A DNA stretch of 19,108 nt from an uncultured Eubacteriales bacterium (GTDB lineage: Bacteria > Bacillota > Clostridia > Christensenellales > Aristaeellaceae), in NCBI GenBank assembly GCA_900548145.1, contig URJB01000045.1, positions 1-19,108 on the forward strand, read 5' to 3'. Below, piece after piece: positions 6,867 through 14,246 of the stretch; the stretch's first letter is position 1; each line of letters starts with the position of its first letter. The notes beneath the pieces were generated by a model. That model was not told the DNA's origin. It made no database searches and saw only the letters and a program-made list of their open reading frames with translations. Made by a program: the position numbers and the translations under genes.

Positions 6867-8258
6867 ATGAAGCAACGGCGTCTTTCTCCAAACGATGGCG
6901 GCAACGGCATCACCGAAGGCGTGATCTGGAAACAGCTGCTTCTTTTCTTCTTTCCCATTCTGCTGGGCACGTTCTTCCAGCAGCTGTACAACACCGCCGA
7001 TGCGATCATCGTCGGTAAATTCGTGGGCAAGGAAGCCCTGGCCGCCGTGGGCGGCGCCACCGGCAATCTGATCAATCTGCTGGTGGGTTTTTTCGTGGGG
7101 CTTTCCTCCGGCGCAAGCGTCATCATCTCCCAGTATTACGGGGCGCGGAAAAACGCCGAGGTCAGCGCGTCCGTGCATACGGCGGCGGCGCTGGCGCTGG
7201 CGGGCGGTCTTTTGATGACCGTACTCAGTTATTTCCTGCTGCCCGGCTTTCTGGTCACCATGGGCACCCCGGTGGAGATCCTCGATCAGGCGTCCACCTA
7301 CACCCGCATCATTTCGCTGGGAATGCTGCCCTCGCTGATCTACAACATCGGTTCCGGCATTCTGCGCGCCATCGGCGACTCCCGCCGTCCCCTGTATTTC
7401 CTGATCGCCTGCTGTCTGTTCAACATCGTGGCCGACGTCCTGCTGGTAGTGGGCGCGAATATGGGCGTGGCGGGTGCGGCGCTGGCGACCATCCTGTCCC
7501 AGCTGCTCAGCGCGGTGCTGGTGATCGTCACACTGTGCCGCACTCAGCAGTCCTATCAGCTGCGTCCCCGGGAGATCCGCTTCCATGGTGCAATTCTTCA
7601 GCGCATTTTGCAGATTGGTTTCCCCGCCGGGCTGCAATCGGTACTGTACTCCGTTTCCAATATCATCATTCAGGCCAGCATGAACGTGTTCGGCACCGAC
7701 GTGCTGGCCGCGTGGACGGCCTATGGCAAGCTCAGCGACCTGTACTGGATGATTATCAGCGCCTTCGGCATTGCCATTACCACCTTCACGGGCCAGAACT
7801 TCGGCGCGGGCAAATATGACCGAATGCACAAAAGCGTGCGGGTCTGTCTGCTTCTTTCCACCATCGCTACCGTGCTGCTTTCCAGCGTGCTGATGCTGGG
7901 CGCGCGTGTCTTTTTGGGGATGTTCACCAATGACGAGATCGTGCTGGACTACGGCGTTACGATCATGTGGATGCTGGTGCCCAGCTACGTGACCTACATC
8001 TGCATTGAAATTCTCTCCGGCGCGGTGCGCGGGGCGGGCGATACCCTGATCCCCACCATCGTGAACCTGACGGGTATCTGCGTGCTGCGCGTCATCTGGA
8101 TCTGGTTCGTCGTTCCTTCCCACAACACGGTGGAATGCGTCCTTTTCAGCTATCCGCTGACGTGGGTGGTCACTTCTGTCGCTTTCGTGATTTATTACCT
8201 CAAGGGCGGCTGGCTCCAGCGCTGCATCCAGAAAAGCGGGCTGGAAAAACAGGCGTAG
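6867..8258 (+). CDS. MATE-family multidrug/toxin efflux protein
   Basis: A 463-residue integral membrane antiporter with about 12 membrane segments, expected to export organic compounds using an Na+ or H+ gradient. The typical first helix pattern (LLFFFPILLGTFFQQLYNTADAIIVGKFVG, broken here by nothing unusual) is followed by the family block GATGNLINLLVGFFVGLSSG, and the second half repeats the fold (GFPAGLQSVLYSVSNIIIQ, TFTGQNFGAGKYDR). The frame is open upstream to 6729, but the ATG at 6867 has AAGGAG 9 nt upstream and gives the normal N-terminus. It lies 13 nt behind the DtxR-like gene, so its level may respond to metal. The substrate cannot be told from sequence. No clear terminator follows in the 95-nt gap. 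Confidence 0.93.
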   Translation: MKQRRLSPNDGGNGITEGVIWKQLLLFFFPILLGTFFQQLYNTADAIIVGKFVGKEALAAVGGATGNLINLLVGFFVGLSSGASVIISQYYGARKNAEVSASVHTAAALALAGGLLMTVLSYFLLPGFLVTMGTPVEILDQASTYTRIISLGMLPSLIYNIGSGILRAIGDSRRPLYFLIACCLFNIVADVLLVVGANMGVAGAALATILSQLLSAVLVIVTLCRTQQSYQLRPREIRFHGAILQRILQIGFPAGLQSVLYSVSNIIIQASMNVFGTDVLAAWTAYGKLSDLYWMIISAFGIAITTFTGQNFGAGKYDRMHKSVRVCLLLSTIATVLLSSVLMLGARVFLGMFTNDEIVLDYGVTIMWMLVPSYVTYICIEILSGAVRGAGDTLIPTIVNLTGICVLRVIWIWFVVPSHNTVECVLFSYPLTWVVTSVAFVIYYLKGGWLQRCIQKSGLEKQA

Positions 8259-8353
8259 TTTTTCCTTCGGCCTATCTTAGCAGGATTTTCCCTGTCTGAT
8301 TCGTTGCATGAGCAGAAGGTTTTTGTTCTTCATCAACGACAGGAGGGAAGGTC

Positions 8354-8851
8354 ATGCCTCGAATCATCCAACGTTTTCTATTGCTGCTGTTCGTCTGGCT
8401 GTGCGGTTCTTCGGCGCTGGCTGAAACACCCGCCCCATGGCGCGGCTACACGGTTCGGGAACACGAAGCGAACCGGCTGGTTCTGGAAGTGCAGTACGCC
8501 AACGATCAGGCCGAACGCTGCGTGCTGACCGCAGGTGAGGGAAGCGTTTTCCCGGCGCTAAGCGAAGATCAGTCCTTCGTCTGGGACGGGGAAGAGCGGG
8601 AGCTGACCCTGCAGTGGAGCAGCCCGCGGCTGGAACTGACGCTGGCCTATGAGGCGGCGATCTCCGCTTCCCTCTGGCAGGAAGGGACCCCTTACGAGGA
8701 CGAGCTTGTCTTCACCTACTATGACGCTGCCGGGAACAAGCTGGACGAGGATCGCCTGTTCATTCTCAACCAGCTGAATGGCCTGACCGTGGAAATGGAG
8801 ACCCTGCGAGGTTCCCGTTCCCAAATTCCGCAGATATTGAATGAACCCTAA
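8354..8851 (+). CDS. Small secreted protein of unknown function
   Basis: A 165-residue protein that I do not recognise. A signal peptide is clear: a basic start (MPRIIQR), a hydrophobic core (LLLLFVWLCG) and a signal peptidase I site after ALA at residue 23. Cys17 lies within the core, but the preceding residues do not make a lipobox. The mature part of about 142 residues is acidic, with alternating hydrophobic and polar residues suggesting a beta-rich domain (RELTLQWSSPRLELTLAYE, DELVFTYYDAAG). A single cysteine (C56) remains. The ATG has GGAGGGA about 6 nt upstream. It stands alone, between the MATE gene (same strand, 95 nt away) and a convergent transporter operon. No distinct promoter is obvious, so read-through from the MATE gene is possible. 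Confidence 0.75.
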   Translation: MPRIIQRFLLLLFVWLCGSSALAETPAPWRGYTVREHEANRLVLEVQYANDQAERCVLTAGEGSVFPALSEDQSFVWDGEERELTLQWSSPRLELTLAYEAAISASLWQEGTPYEDELVFTYYDAAGNKLDEDRLFILNQLNGLTVEMETLRGSRSQIPQILNEP

Positions 8852-8861
8852 AAACGACTTT

Positions 8862-8903
8862 GCCCCCGCCGCGGCCTTTTCCAGACCGCAGCGAGGGCTT
8901 TTT
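8862..8903. terminator. Shared terminator between convergent units
   Basis: Arms 8862-8874 and 8886-8898 pair around an 11-nt loop, with two C-A mismatches on the plus strand that become G-U pairs on the minus strand. A run of five T follows on the plus side (8899-8903). On the minus side the next T-run is seven bases further. It fits as terminator for the small secreted protein gene and, less ideally, for the permease operon. Confidence 0.7.
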
Positions 8904-8905
8904 CC

Positions 8906-9823
8906 TTATCCTTCTGCTTTGACCGCTTTGTTTTTCTTTTTCCGTTCCCACAGCACCACAGCCACCATCATAATGACCGTGACCAGATAGGGGGCCATGC
9001 CGGTCAGGTCGCTGGGGACGTACTTCTGCAGCCGCAGGCCCAGTGCTTCGATAAAGCCGAACAGCAGCGCTGCCAGAAATACGATGGGCGGATTGCCCCG
9101 GCCGAAGATCACGCAGGCGAAGGCCACATACCCGCGGGAGGCCGACATATTCTCGGAGAACATGGTCAGGTAGCCCAGCGACAGGTGTGCGCCCGCCATG
9201 CAGCTCAGTACGCCGCAGAGCACGCTGGCGCTGAGTTTCATCTTTTCGGGGCTTCGGCCGCTGGCTTCCAGCGCATCGGGATATTCGCCGCTGGCCCGCA
9301 GGTGGAATCCCCACGGGGTCTTGTAGATCAGATACCAGCAAACCGGCACCAGAATCCAACTGATGTAGACCAGCAGGGTATTGCCGCTGAGCAGATGCCC
9401 CAGCACGGGGATGTCCTTTACTCCCGGAATGGTGATGGTGGGCAAAGGCACGATGCGCGGATCAGAGAAGGAGCCCTTCACCTGAAAGATCGTGCGCAGC
9501 AGGAAAGTGGTCAGTCCGCCCGCGAAGATGTTCAGCGCCACGCCGATGATAAATTCATCGCTGTGGAAGCGAATCACCAGCACGTAGTACAGCAGCCCCA
9601 GAATCACGCCGAACACGATGGCAAAGGCCAGTCCCGCCGCCCAGCTGCCGCAGTAGTAGCTGCCCAGCACGGCGAAAAACGCGCCGATGAGCATCATGCC
9701 GTCGATACCGATGTTGGTGATGTTCACATGCTGGGTCATCAGGCAGCCCAGCGCCGCCAGCACCACCGGCGTGGCGGTGCGCAGAGTATTCTGGAACAGA
9801 AGCACATTGAAGATATCGCTCAT
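8906..9823 (-). CDS. ABC transporter permease, BMP/nucleoside type (YufQ/NupC-like)
   Basis: A 305-residue membrane permease of the branched-chain/ribose type, with about eight hydrophobic segments. The N-terminal part (TATPVVLAALGCLMTQHVNITNIGIDGMMLIGAFF) is typical of the second permease of BMP-dependent nucleoside systems, as are RASGEYPDALEASG in the coupling loop and GRGNPPIVFLAALLFGFIEALGLRLQ near the C-terminus. It probably forms a heterodimer with the product of the upstream gene and imports nucleosides. Its ATG overlaps the stop of that gene by 4 nt. The protein ends in a Lys-rich cytoplasmic tail. It is the last gene of the operon and is followed by the shared terminator. Confidence 0.93.
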   Translation of the reverse strand: MSDIFNVLLFQNTLRTATPVVLAALGCLMTQHVNITNIGIDGMMLIGAFFAVLGSYYCGSWAAGLAFAIVFGVILGLLYYVLVIRFHSDEFIIGVALNIFAGGLTTFLLRTIFQVKGSFSDPRIVPLPTITIPGVKDIPVLGHLLSGNTLLVYISWILVPVCWYLIYKTPWGFHLRASGEYPDALEASGRSPEKMKLSASVLCGVLSCMAGAHLSLGYLTMFSENMSASRGYVAFACVIFGRGNPPIVFLAALLFGFIEALGLRLQKYVPSDLTGMAPYLVTVIMMVAVVLWERKKKNKAVKAEG

Positions 9824-10950
9824 ACGCCCGCCTCCTTCGCCTTGGCTTCCCGCCGGGCCTTCCGAATGGCGGAGCGGTCCTGCAGCGCCGTGCGGATGCC
9901 GCCCTCCGCCGCCATGAAGAAGATGATGATGGACTGGACGATCAGGATGACCTCGCTGGAAATTCCGGCGGAAAGCTCCATGGAGCGGCTGCCGATATTC
10001 AGCACCGCAAAGAACAGGCTCATCAAAATCACGCCGAAGGGCTGATAGCGCATAATCATGGCCACCAGCATGCCGTCAAAGTAGAACTCGTTGGAAAGGG
10101 TGGTCATGAAGCGCTTGTGCAGGCCGAACACCTCCAGCATACCCGTCAGGCCGCAGATCGCGCCGGACAGCACCATGGACCAGAGCATCAGCTTTTTGGC
10201 GGAAATGCCGCCGTAGGCCGCAAAGCGGTCGTTATCGCCGGTCAGCTTCATTTCAAAGCCTACGGAGGAACGGGTCATCAGATACCACGTGAAAAATGCC
10301 GCCACCGCCGCAAACAGAATGGCGGTGGTCAGATTGCTCAGGGGGATCAGCTTGGCAAAGCCCGCTTCCTTCATAATGCTGGCCGTGCCGGAGGCAATGC
10401 CCTTTTCCGTGGTTTTCAGGGGGCCGTTGGCCATGTAGCTGCAAAAGAAGGTCGCCACGCTGTTGAGCATGATGGTGGTGATGACTTCGTCCACCTTCCA
10501 ATAGACCTTCATCGCGCCGGGAACCCATGCATACAGTCCCCCGGCCAGCAGGGAAGCCAGCAGCGCCAGAATGACCACGACCCACGCGGGCACGCCCTTT
10601 ACCTGTGCGCCCACCACGGCGGCGGCCAGTGCGCCCATAAAGAGCTGTCCTTCGCCGCCCACGTTGAAAATCCCCGCTTTGGCCGCCACGCTCATGGCAA
10701 GGCCGCACAGCGCCAGCGTCGTAGCCTTGGCCAGCGTATTGCCGATGGCCCGGGGTTTGCCCAGCGCTCCCTCAAACAGCGCGCCATAGCACTGAATGGG
10801 GTCGAAGCCGCACAGAAGCATGATGCCAGCCCCCACCAGAAAGGCCAGCAGCACCGCGCTCAGCAGGGAGATCAGGTAGTCCCGGTTCAGCTTCTGCGCC
10901 GGTTTCAGGCGAAGCAGCGCCCGAACACTCTGGAAAAAGCCGTTACCCAT
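9820..10950 (-). CDS. ABC transporter permease, BMP/nucleoside type (YufP-like)
   Basis: A 376-residue permease, longer than its partner, as is usual for the first permease of these systems. An N-terminal hydrophobic segment at about 24-46 is followed by GFDPIQCYGALFEGALG, GLAMSVAAKAGIFNVGGEGQLFMGALAA and VDEVITTIMLNSVA, all family hallmarks. The coupling loop RSSVGFEMKLTGDNDRFAAYGG and the late segment EFYFDGMLVAMIMRYQPFGV follow. It acts with the YufQ-like permease and the double ATPase in uptake of nucleosides or related compounds. Its ATG overlaps the ATPase stop by 8 nt (ATGGGTAA), so translation is coupled. Confidence 0.94.
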   Translation of the reverse strand: MGNGFFQSVRALLRLKPAQKLNRDYLISLLSAVLLAFLVGAGIMLLCGFDPIQCYGALFEGALGKPRAIGNTLAKATTLALCGLAMSVAAKAGIFNVGGEGQLFMGALAAAVVGAQVKGVPAWVVVILALLASLLAGGLYAWVPGAMKVYWKVDEVITTIMLNSVATFFCSYMANGPLKTTEKGIASGTASIMKEAGFAKLIPLSNLTTAILFAAVAAFFTWYLMTRSSVGFEMKLTGDNDRFAAYGGISAKKLMLWSMVLSGAICGLTGMLEVFGLHKRFMTTLSNEFYFDGMLVAMIMRYQPFGVILMSLFFAVLNIGSRSMELSAGISSEVILIVQSIIIFFMAAEGGIRTALQDRSAIRKARREAKAKEAGV

Positions 10951-12508
10951 GCCGCAATTCCTCCTTTGCCGCGCTTTCCTCGTCCTTCACACCGCCGGTC
11001 ATATAGTAGCCGATCTCTTCCCGGGTGATCTCCTCCGTTCGGAAGGAGCCGGTGATGCGGCCTTCATACAGCGTCACCAGACGGTCGCTCAGGCGGAACA
11101 GCTCGTCCAGATCGGCGCTGATGAGCAAAATGGCACAGCCCTCGTTGCGCTTCTGCATGATGCGCTCGTGAATGAACTCGATTGCGCCGATGTCCACGCC
11201 CCGGGTGGGCTGGCTGATGACCAGCACCGGGGAATCAAAGCTGAATTCCCGGGCGATGACCACCTTCTGCATATTGCCGCCGGACAGGGAGGACACAGGG
11301 TCGTCTACCCCGGACATACGGATATCGAACTTTTTCGCCTGTTCGGCCGCGTATTTCTTCACCTGACGGCGGCGCAGATGCAACCCGCCCAGCATGCTGA
11401 ACTCCGGCCGGCGCTGCTTGCCCACCAGCAGGTTTTCCGCCACGCTGGCCTTTCCGTCCACGCCGGTGGTCATGCGGTCTTCCGGGATGAAGCTCACGCC
11501 CCGTCTGCGAATTTCGCCCGGCGTTTTCCGGCTCACGTCCTCGCCGCACAGAAGCACCCTGCCGCCGGTCTGAGGTCGCATGCCCATGATGCACTCGGCC
11601 AGCTCGGTCTGGCCGTTGCCCTCCACGCCGCACACGCCCACGATTTCCCCTGCGCGGACGGACAGACTCACCTGTCGCAGTGCGGGCAGCATCCGATCGT
11701 TCAGGGCGCACAGGCCCTCCACCCGGAGCTTTTCCTCGCCCATTTCATGCTGCTGGCGCAGTTCGTCAAAGATCACGTCCCGTCCCACCATCAGGGAGGC
11801 GATCTCCCGTTCGCTGGTCTGAGCGGTCTCCATTACCTGCACCAGACGGCCGCGCTTCATCACGCCCACTCGGTCGCTGACCTGCATGACCTCCGGCAGC
11901 CGGTGGGTGATCAGAATCACGGTCATGCCCTGCTCCTCCACGATACGGCGGATGACGCGGAACAGCTCATCCGTCTCCTGGGGGGTCAGTACAGCGGTAG
12001 GTTCGTCCAGAATCAGCACCTTTGCGCCGGTGCGCAGGGCCTTGAGGATCTCCACCCGCTGCTGCAGGCCCACGCTCAGTTCGCCGGTCACATCGTCCGG
12101 GTTCACATACAGGCCATAGGTCTCGGACAGTTTCCGCACAGCGTCCCGCGCCGTTTGAAAATCATAGCTCAATCCCTTTTTCGGTTCATGCCCCAGCAGG
12201 ATATTCTGCGCCACGGTGAAGCTGGGCACCAGCTTGAAGTGCTGATGCACCATGCTCACGCCCATCTCCATGGCCTTTTCCGGGCAATGCTGCGGCCCGA
12301 TCTTTTCTCCGTCAATGAAAATTTCGCCCATGGTGACCGGCTGCATCCCGTACAGCAGGTTCATCAGCGTACTTTTTCCCGCGCCGTTTTCCCCCACCAG
12401 TGCGAACACTTCGCCCCGCCGAACGCTCAGGCTGACGTCGTCGTTAGCCAGCGTTCCCGGGTACTGCTTCGTCACGTGGGAAAAACGGACGATCTCTTTC
12501 TTCTCCAT
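10943..12508 (-). CDS. Double ABC ATPase of a BMP/nucleoside transporter (YufO-like)
   Basis: A 521-residue protein with two fused ATPase domains that powers the nucleoside-type importer. The first domain has Walker A GENGAGKST (39-47), the hallmark VHQHFKLVPSFTVAQNILLGHEP-type Q-loop region, the signature LSVGLQQRVEI and Walker B VLILDEPTAVLTP. The second has the degenerate GVEGNGQTEL in place of Walker A, the signature LSGGNMQKVVIARE and VLVISQPTRGVD. This asymmetry is normal for the family. I chose the ATG at 12508 because AGGAGG lies 4-7 nt upstream and the protein then begins as its relatives do; the frame stays open to 12583 through repeat sequence. A perfect hairpin (12520-12536) abuts this ribosome binding site. 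Confidence 0.95.
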   Translation of the reverse strand: MEKKEIVRFSHVTKQYPGTLANDDVSLSVRRGEVFALVGENGAGKSTLMNLLYGMQPVTMGEIFIDGEKIGPQHCPEKAMEMGVSMVHQHFKLVPSFTVAQNILLGHEPKKGLSYDFQTARDAVRKLSETYGLYVNPDDVTGELSVGLQQRVEILKALRTGAKVLILDEPTAVLTPQETDELFRVIRRIVEEQGMTVILITHRLPEVMQVSDRVGVMKRGRLVQVMETAQTSEREIASLMVGRDVIFDELRQQHEMGEEKLRVEGLCALNDRMLPALRQVSLSVRAGEIVGVCGVEGNGQTELAECIMGMRPQTGGRVLLCGEDVSRKTPGEIRRRGVSFIPEDRMTTGVDGKASVAENLLVGKQRRPEFSMLGGLHLRRRQVKKYAAEQAKKFDIRMSGVDDPVSSLSGGNMQKVVIAREFSFDSPVLVISQPTRGVDIGAIEFIHERIMQKRNEGCAILLISADLDELFRLSDRLVTLYEGRITGSFRTEEITREEIGYYMTGGVKDEESAAKEELRHG

Positions 12509-12519
12509 CCAACCTCCTC

Positions 12520-12563
12520 CCAGGGCTATGCCCTGGACCCGCTTCTGCGCGCGATGCGCGCAG
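12520..12563 (+). repeat. Palindromic two-stem module, copy M2
   Basis: Stem 1 is CCAGGGC (12520-12526) with GCCCTGG (12530-12536). The linker ACCCGCTT is followed by stem 2, CTGCGCGC (12545-12552) with GCGCGCAG (12556-12563), both perfect with 3-nt loops. It lies directly upstream of the ATPase ribosome binding site, antisense to that gene. Confidence 0.85.
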
Positions 12564-12587
12564 GGGTTGTCGGTCACTGTCACTTGG

Positions 12588-12697
12588 CTTCCTTCTACCG
12601 CCGCTCGGCAGGACTTCGCCCTGCACCCACCTCTGCGCGTGGGGCGCGCAGGGGCGTTTGGTGATTGCTGATTAACTTCCTTCTACCGCCGCTCGGC
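12588..12697 (+). repeat. 22-nt direct repeat, period 88 nt
   Basis: The 22 bases from 12588 to 12609, beginning CTTCCTTCTACCGCCGCTCG, recur exactly at 12676-12697. The first copy runs into module M3 and the second into the 34-nt linking unit, so the region has grown by duplication of a roughly 88-nt block. Confidence 0.9.
12608..12651 (+). repeat. Palindromic two-stem module, copy M3
   Basis: Stem 1 is GCAGG (12608-12612) with CCTGC (12620-12624). The linker ACCCACCT is followed by stem 2, CTGCGCG (12633-12639) with CGCGCAG (12645-12651). Same layout and spacing as the other copies, with a weaker first stem. Confidence 0.75.
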
Positions 12698-12717
12698 GGA
12701 AGGCCTCGCGGCTCGCG
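12684..12717 (+). repeat. 34-nt linking unit, left inverted copy
   Basis: The bases 12684-12717, beginning TACCGCCGCTCGGCGGAA, recur in inverted orientation at 12961-12994 with one mismatch in 34 (G or T at the nineteenth base). In the right-hand copy the unit joins module M5 to M4; here it follows M3. It contains its own small palindromes (CCGCCG/CGGCGG and CCTCGCGG). Confidence 0.9.
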
Positions 12718-12802
12718 GGTTTAAGTCGGTCAACATGGATTAACTTACAGCCGACAAATCAAACCCTGCTGTCGTTTTCTGCCAAATGCGCTTCATCCAA
12801 AA

Positions 12803-12827
12803 TTTGCCCGCGCATTGCGCGGGCAAA
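12803..12827 (-). terminator. Strong hairpin inside the transporter operon (possible attenuating terminator)
   Basis: A perfect 11-bp stem, TTTGCCCGCGC with GCGCGGGCAAA, has a 3-nt loop. On the minus strand it is followed by AAATTTTGG, so U residues come 3 nt beyond the stem base. It lies about 250 nt after the binding-protein stop and 295 nt before the ATPase start. Partial termination here would make more binding protein than membrane components; that function is inference. Confidence 0.6.
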
Positions 12828-12913
12828 AAGTACCATGATGATATTGAAAATCGTAAAGCACGTCAGCAAGCGTTATCCGAACGCCGTCCAACCTGCATGT
12901 CGCCCACGTGCCC

Positions 12914-12960
12914 TGCGCGCTCACAGCGCGCAGTCCGGGGTCAAGGGACACTGTCCCTTG
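12914..12960 (-). repeat. Palindromic two-stem module, copy M4
   Basis: On the minus strand stem 1 is CAAGGGACA (12960-12952) with TGTCCCTTG (12950-12942), perfect around one base. The linker begins ACCCCGGAC and leads to stem 2, TGCGCGCT/AGCGCGCA (12932-12914). The linker and the start of stem 2 are identical over 16 nt to copy M6 at the window end. Confidence 0.85.
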
Positions 12961-12994
12961 CGCGAGCCGCGAGGCATTCCGCCGAGCGGCGGTA
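12961..12994 (-). repeat. 34-nt linking unit, right inverted copy
   Basis: Reverse complement of 12684-12717 with one mismatch. It joins directly to the end of module M4 and is 34 nt from module M5. Together with the left copy it brackets 243 nt. Confidence 0.9.
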
Positions 12995-13028
12995 ACTCCG
13001 CAGCCAGCATTCTTTCCCTCGACGCCTC

Positions 13029-13074
13029 CCGCGCCCTCTGGGCGCGGTGTGGGGTGCAGGGGCACTGCCCCTGC
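13029..13074 (-). repeat. Palindromic two-stem module, copy M5
   Basis: On the minus strand stem 1 (GCAGGGGCA/TGCCCCTGC, 9 bp around one base, 13074-13056) starts 3 nt after the TAA stop of the binding-protein gene. The linker ACCCCACA leads to stem 2, CCGCGCCC/GGGCGCGG (13047-13029). Nearly identical to copy M1. Confidence 0.9.
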
Positions 13075-13077
13075 TGC

Positions 13078-14076
13078 TTAACGGGTGGTGTCAACGACGA
13101 TCTCGCCGTCGATGATCTTCTGGGCCAGCGCATCCACTTCGGCCTTCAGCTCGTCGGAGACCTGCTGGGGCATGGAATCGTCGCCGTAACCAATGCCCAC
13201 CAGACCAGTGGACAGATCGGCGTCCCAGATCTCGCCGCCGTTGAACACGCCTTCTTCAATGTACTGCGCCACCGCCTGATAGACGCTCTCGCCTACGTGC
13301 TTGAGCATGGAGCAAACCACCACGTCGGGGTTCTCGCTCTTCTGATCCTTGTCCACGCCGATGGCGTAGAAGCCCTTCTCCTGAGCGGCTTCAAACACGC
13401 CCAGACCGGTCTTGTCGGCCACCTGGAAGATCACGTCCGCGCCCTTGCTGTTCAGGGCCAACGCGCTTTCCTTGCCCTTGGCGGGGTCTTCGTAATCGTT
13501 GGTGTAGATGGGATCCAGCACTTCGCCGTCAGGATTGGCGTACAGCGCGCCCTGCTTGTAGCCCACGATAAAGTTGTTGATGGTATCGCTGTCCTCGCCG
13601 CCGATCACGCCCACCTTTCCGGTTTTGGAGAGCTTCATGGCAATGTAGCCCGCCAGGAAGCTGCCCTGATTTTCCTTGTAGGTGATGGCCAGCAGATTGT
13701 CATGGCCGGTCATGCCGTTGTCCACAAAGATGAACTTGGTGTCGGGCATTTCGGGAGCCACCACGTCCAGACCGTCCCAGAACTCCCAGCCCACGGCCAC
13801 AACGACGTCGTTCTGCTCCGCAGCCTCCACCAGTGCGGGTTCGTAGGCGCTGGCGTCGTTCTTGCACTCCACCACGCTGCCGACCACACCGTAATCCGCC
13901 GCCAGCTTCTGTAGGCCGTCATTGGCGCTGTCGTAGAAGCCCTGATCGCCCAGGCTGCCCGCCACGCAGATGCCGACCTTCAAAGCGTCGGTCTTTTCAC
14001 TTTCGGCGGAAGCGCCCAGTACCGCCAGCGTCGCCACCATGGTAATGCACAGAATCAGCGAAAGAATCTTTTTCAT
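13078..14076 (-). CDS. BMP-family ABC transporter substrate-binding protein (PnrA/Med-like)
   Basis: A 332-residue extracytoplasmic receptor for nucleosides or related compounds, feeding the ATPase and permeases encoded downstream. A signal peptide (MKKILSLILCITMVATLAVLG) ends at ASA, residue 24, with no lipobox cysteine after the core. The Bmp domain then shows VGICVAGSLGDQGFYDSANDGL, AVGWEFWDGLDVVAPEMPDTKF, ENQGSFLAGYIAMKLSKTGKVGVIGG and DKTGLGVFEAAQEKGFYAIGVDKDQ, all typical of the family. The ATG at 14076 has AGGGTG 8 nt upstream and a consensus promoter about 50 nt further. The gene order binding protein, ATPase, permease, permease is the normal one, but here a 569-nt repeat-filled gap follows the first gene. 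Confidence 0.95.
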   Translation of the reverse strand: MKKILSLILCITMVATLAVLGASAESEKTDALKVGICVAGSLGDQGFYDSANDGLQKLAADYGVVGSVVECKNDASAYEPALVEAAEQNDVVVAVGWEFWDGLDVVAPEMPDTKFIFVDNGMTGHDNLLAITYKENQGSFLAGYIAMKLSKTGKVGVIGGEDSDTINNFIVGYKQGALYANPDGEVLDPIYTNDYEDPAKGKESALALNSKGADVIFQVADKTGLGVFEAAQEKGFYAIGVDKDQKSENPDVVVCSMLKHVGESVYQAVAQYIEEGVFNGGEIWDADLSTGLVGIGYGDDSMPQQVSDELKAEVDALAQKIIDGEIVVDTTR

Positions 14077-14132
14077 CGGATTTGCACCCTTTCTGTCCGT
14101 TTCCCCGTTTTTTGCCGGAGAGGTTATGACTC

Positions 14133-14162
14133 ATTATACAACATCCCGCCGGATTTTCACAA
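14133..14162 (-). promoter_or_regulatory. Promoter of the BMP transporter operon
   Basis: A consensus -10 TATAAT (14138-14133) lies 18 nt from TTGTGA (14162-14157), which matches TTGACA in four of six bases. The predicted leader is about 50 nt, too short for a purine riboswitch. Confidence 0.7.
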
Positions 14163-14246
14163 GTCCCCAAGTGACGGAAATCGGGCCGTTTTCTTTTCCC
14201 GTTTTTTTCACGTTTTCCTCAAGAGCCTGCCCGAAATTCCCGTGTT

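Noticed and set aside
6594..8123. Minus-strand open frame of 509 codons opposite the MATE gene
   Set aside because: His/Gln/Arg/Asp-rich shadow of a well-recognised transporter gene.
10949..12664. Plus-strand open frame of 571 codons opposite the double ATPase
   Set aside because: Composition is that of an antisense shadow in GC-rich DNA, with no motif and no supporting ribosome binding site.
12793..13065. Minus-strand frame of 90 codons in the repeat region
   Set aside because: It is built almost wholly from the palindromic modules and the linking unit, so it is repeat-derived sequence rather than a gene.
12500..13080. CRISPR-like array in the repeat-rich gap
   Set aside because: Repeats differ in sequence, are in both orientations and are not separated by unique spacers of constant length; no cas gene is near.
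14077..14132. Purine or nucleoside riboswitch before the BMP binding-protein gene
   Set aside because: The predicted leader is only about 50 nt and shows no riboswitch core.
14140..14246. Terminator after uvrA
   Set aside because: Only a 4-bp ACGG/CCGT pairing was found, with no T-run on the minus strand.
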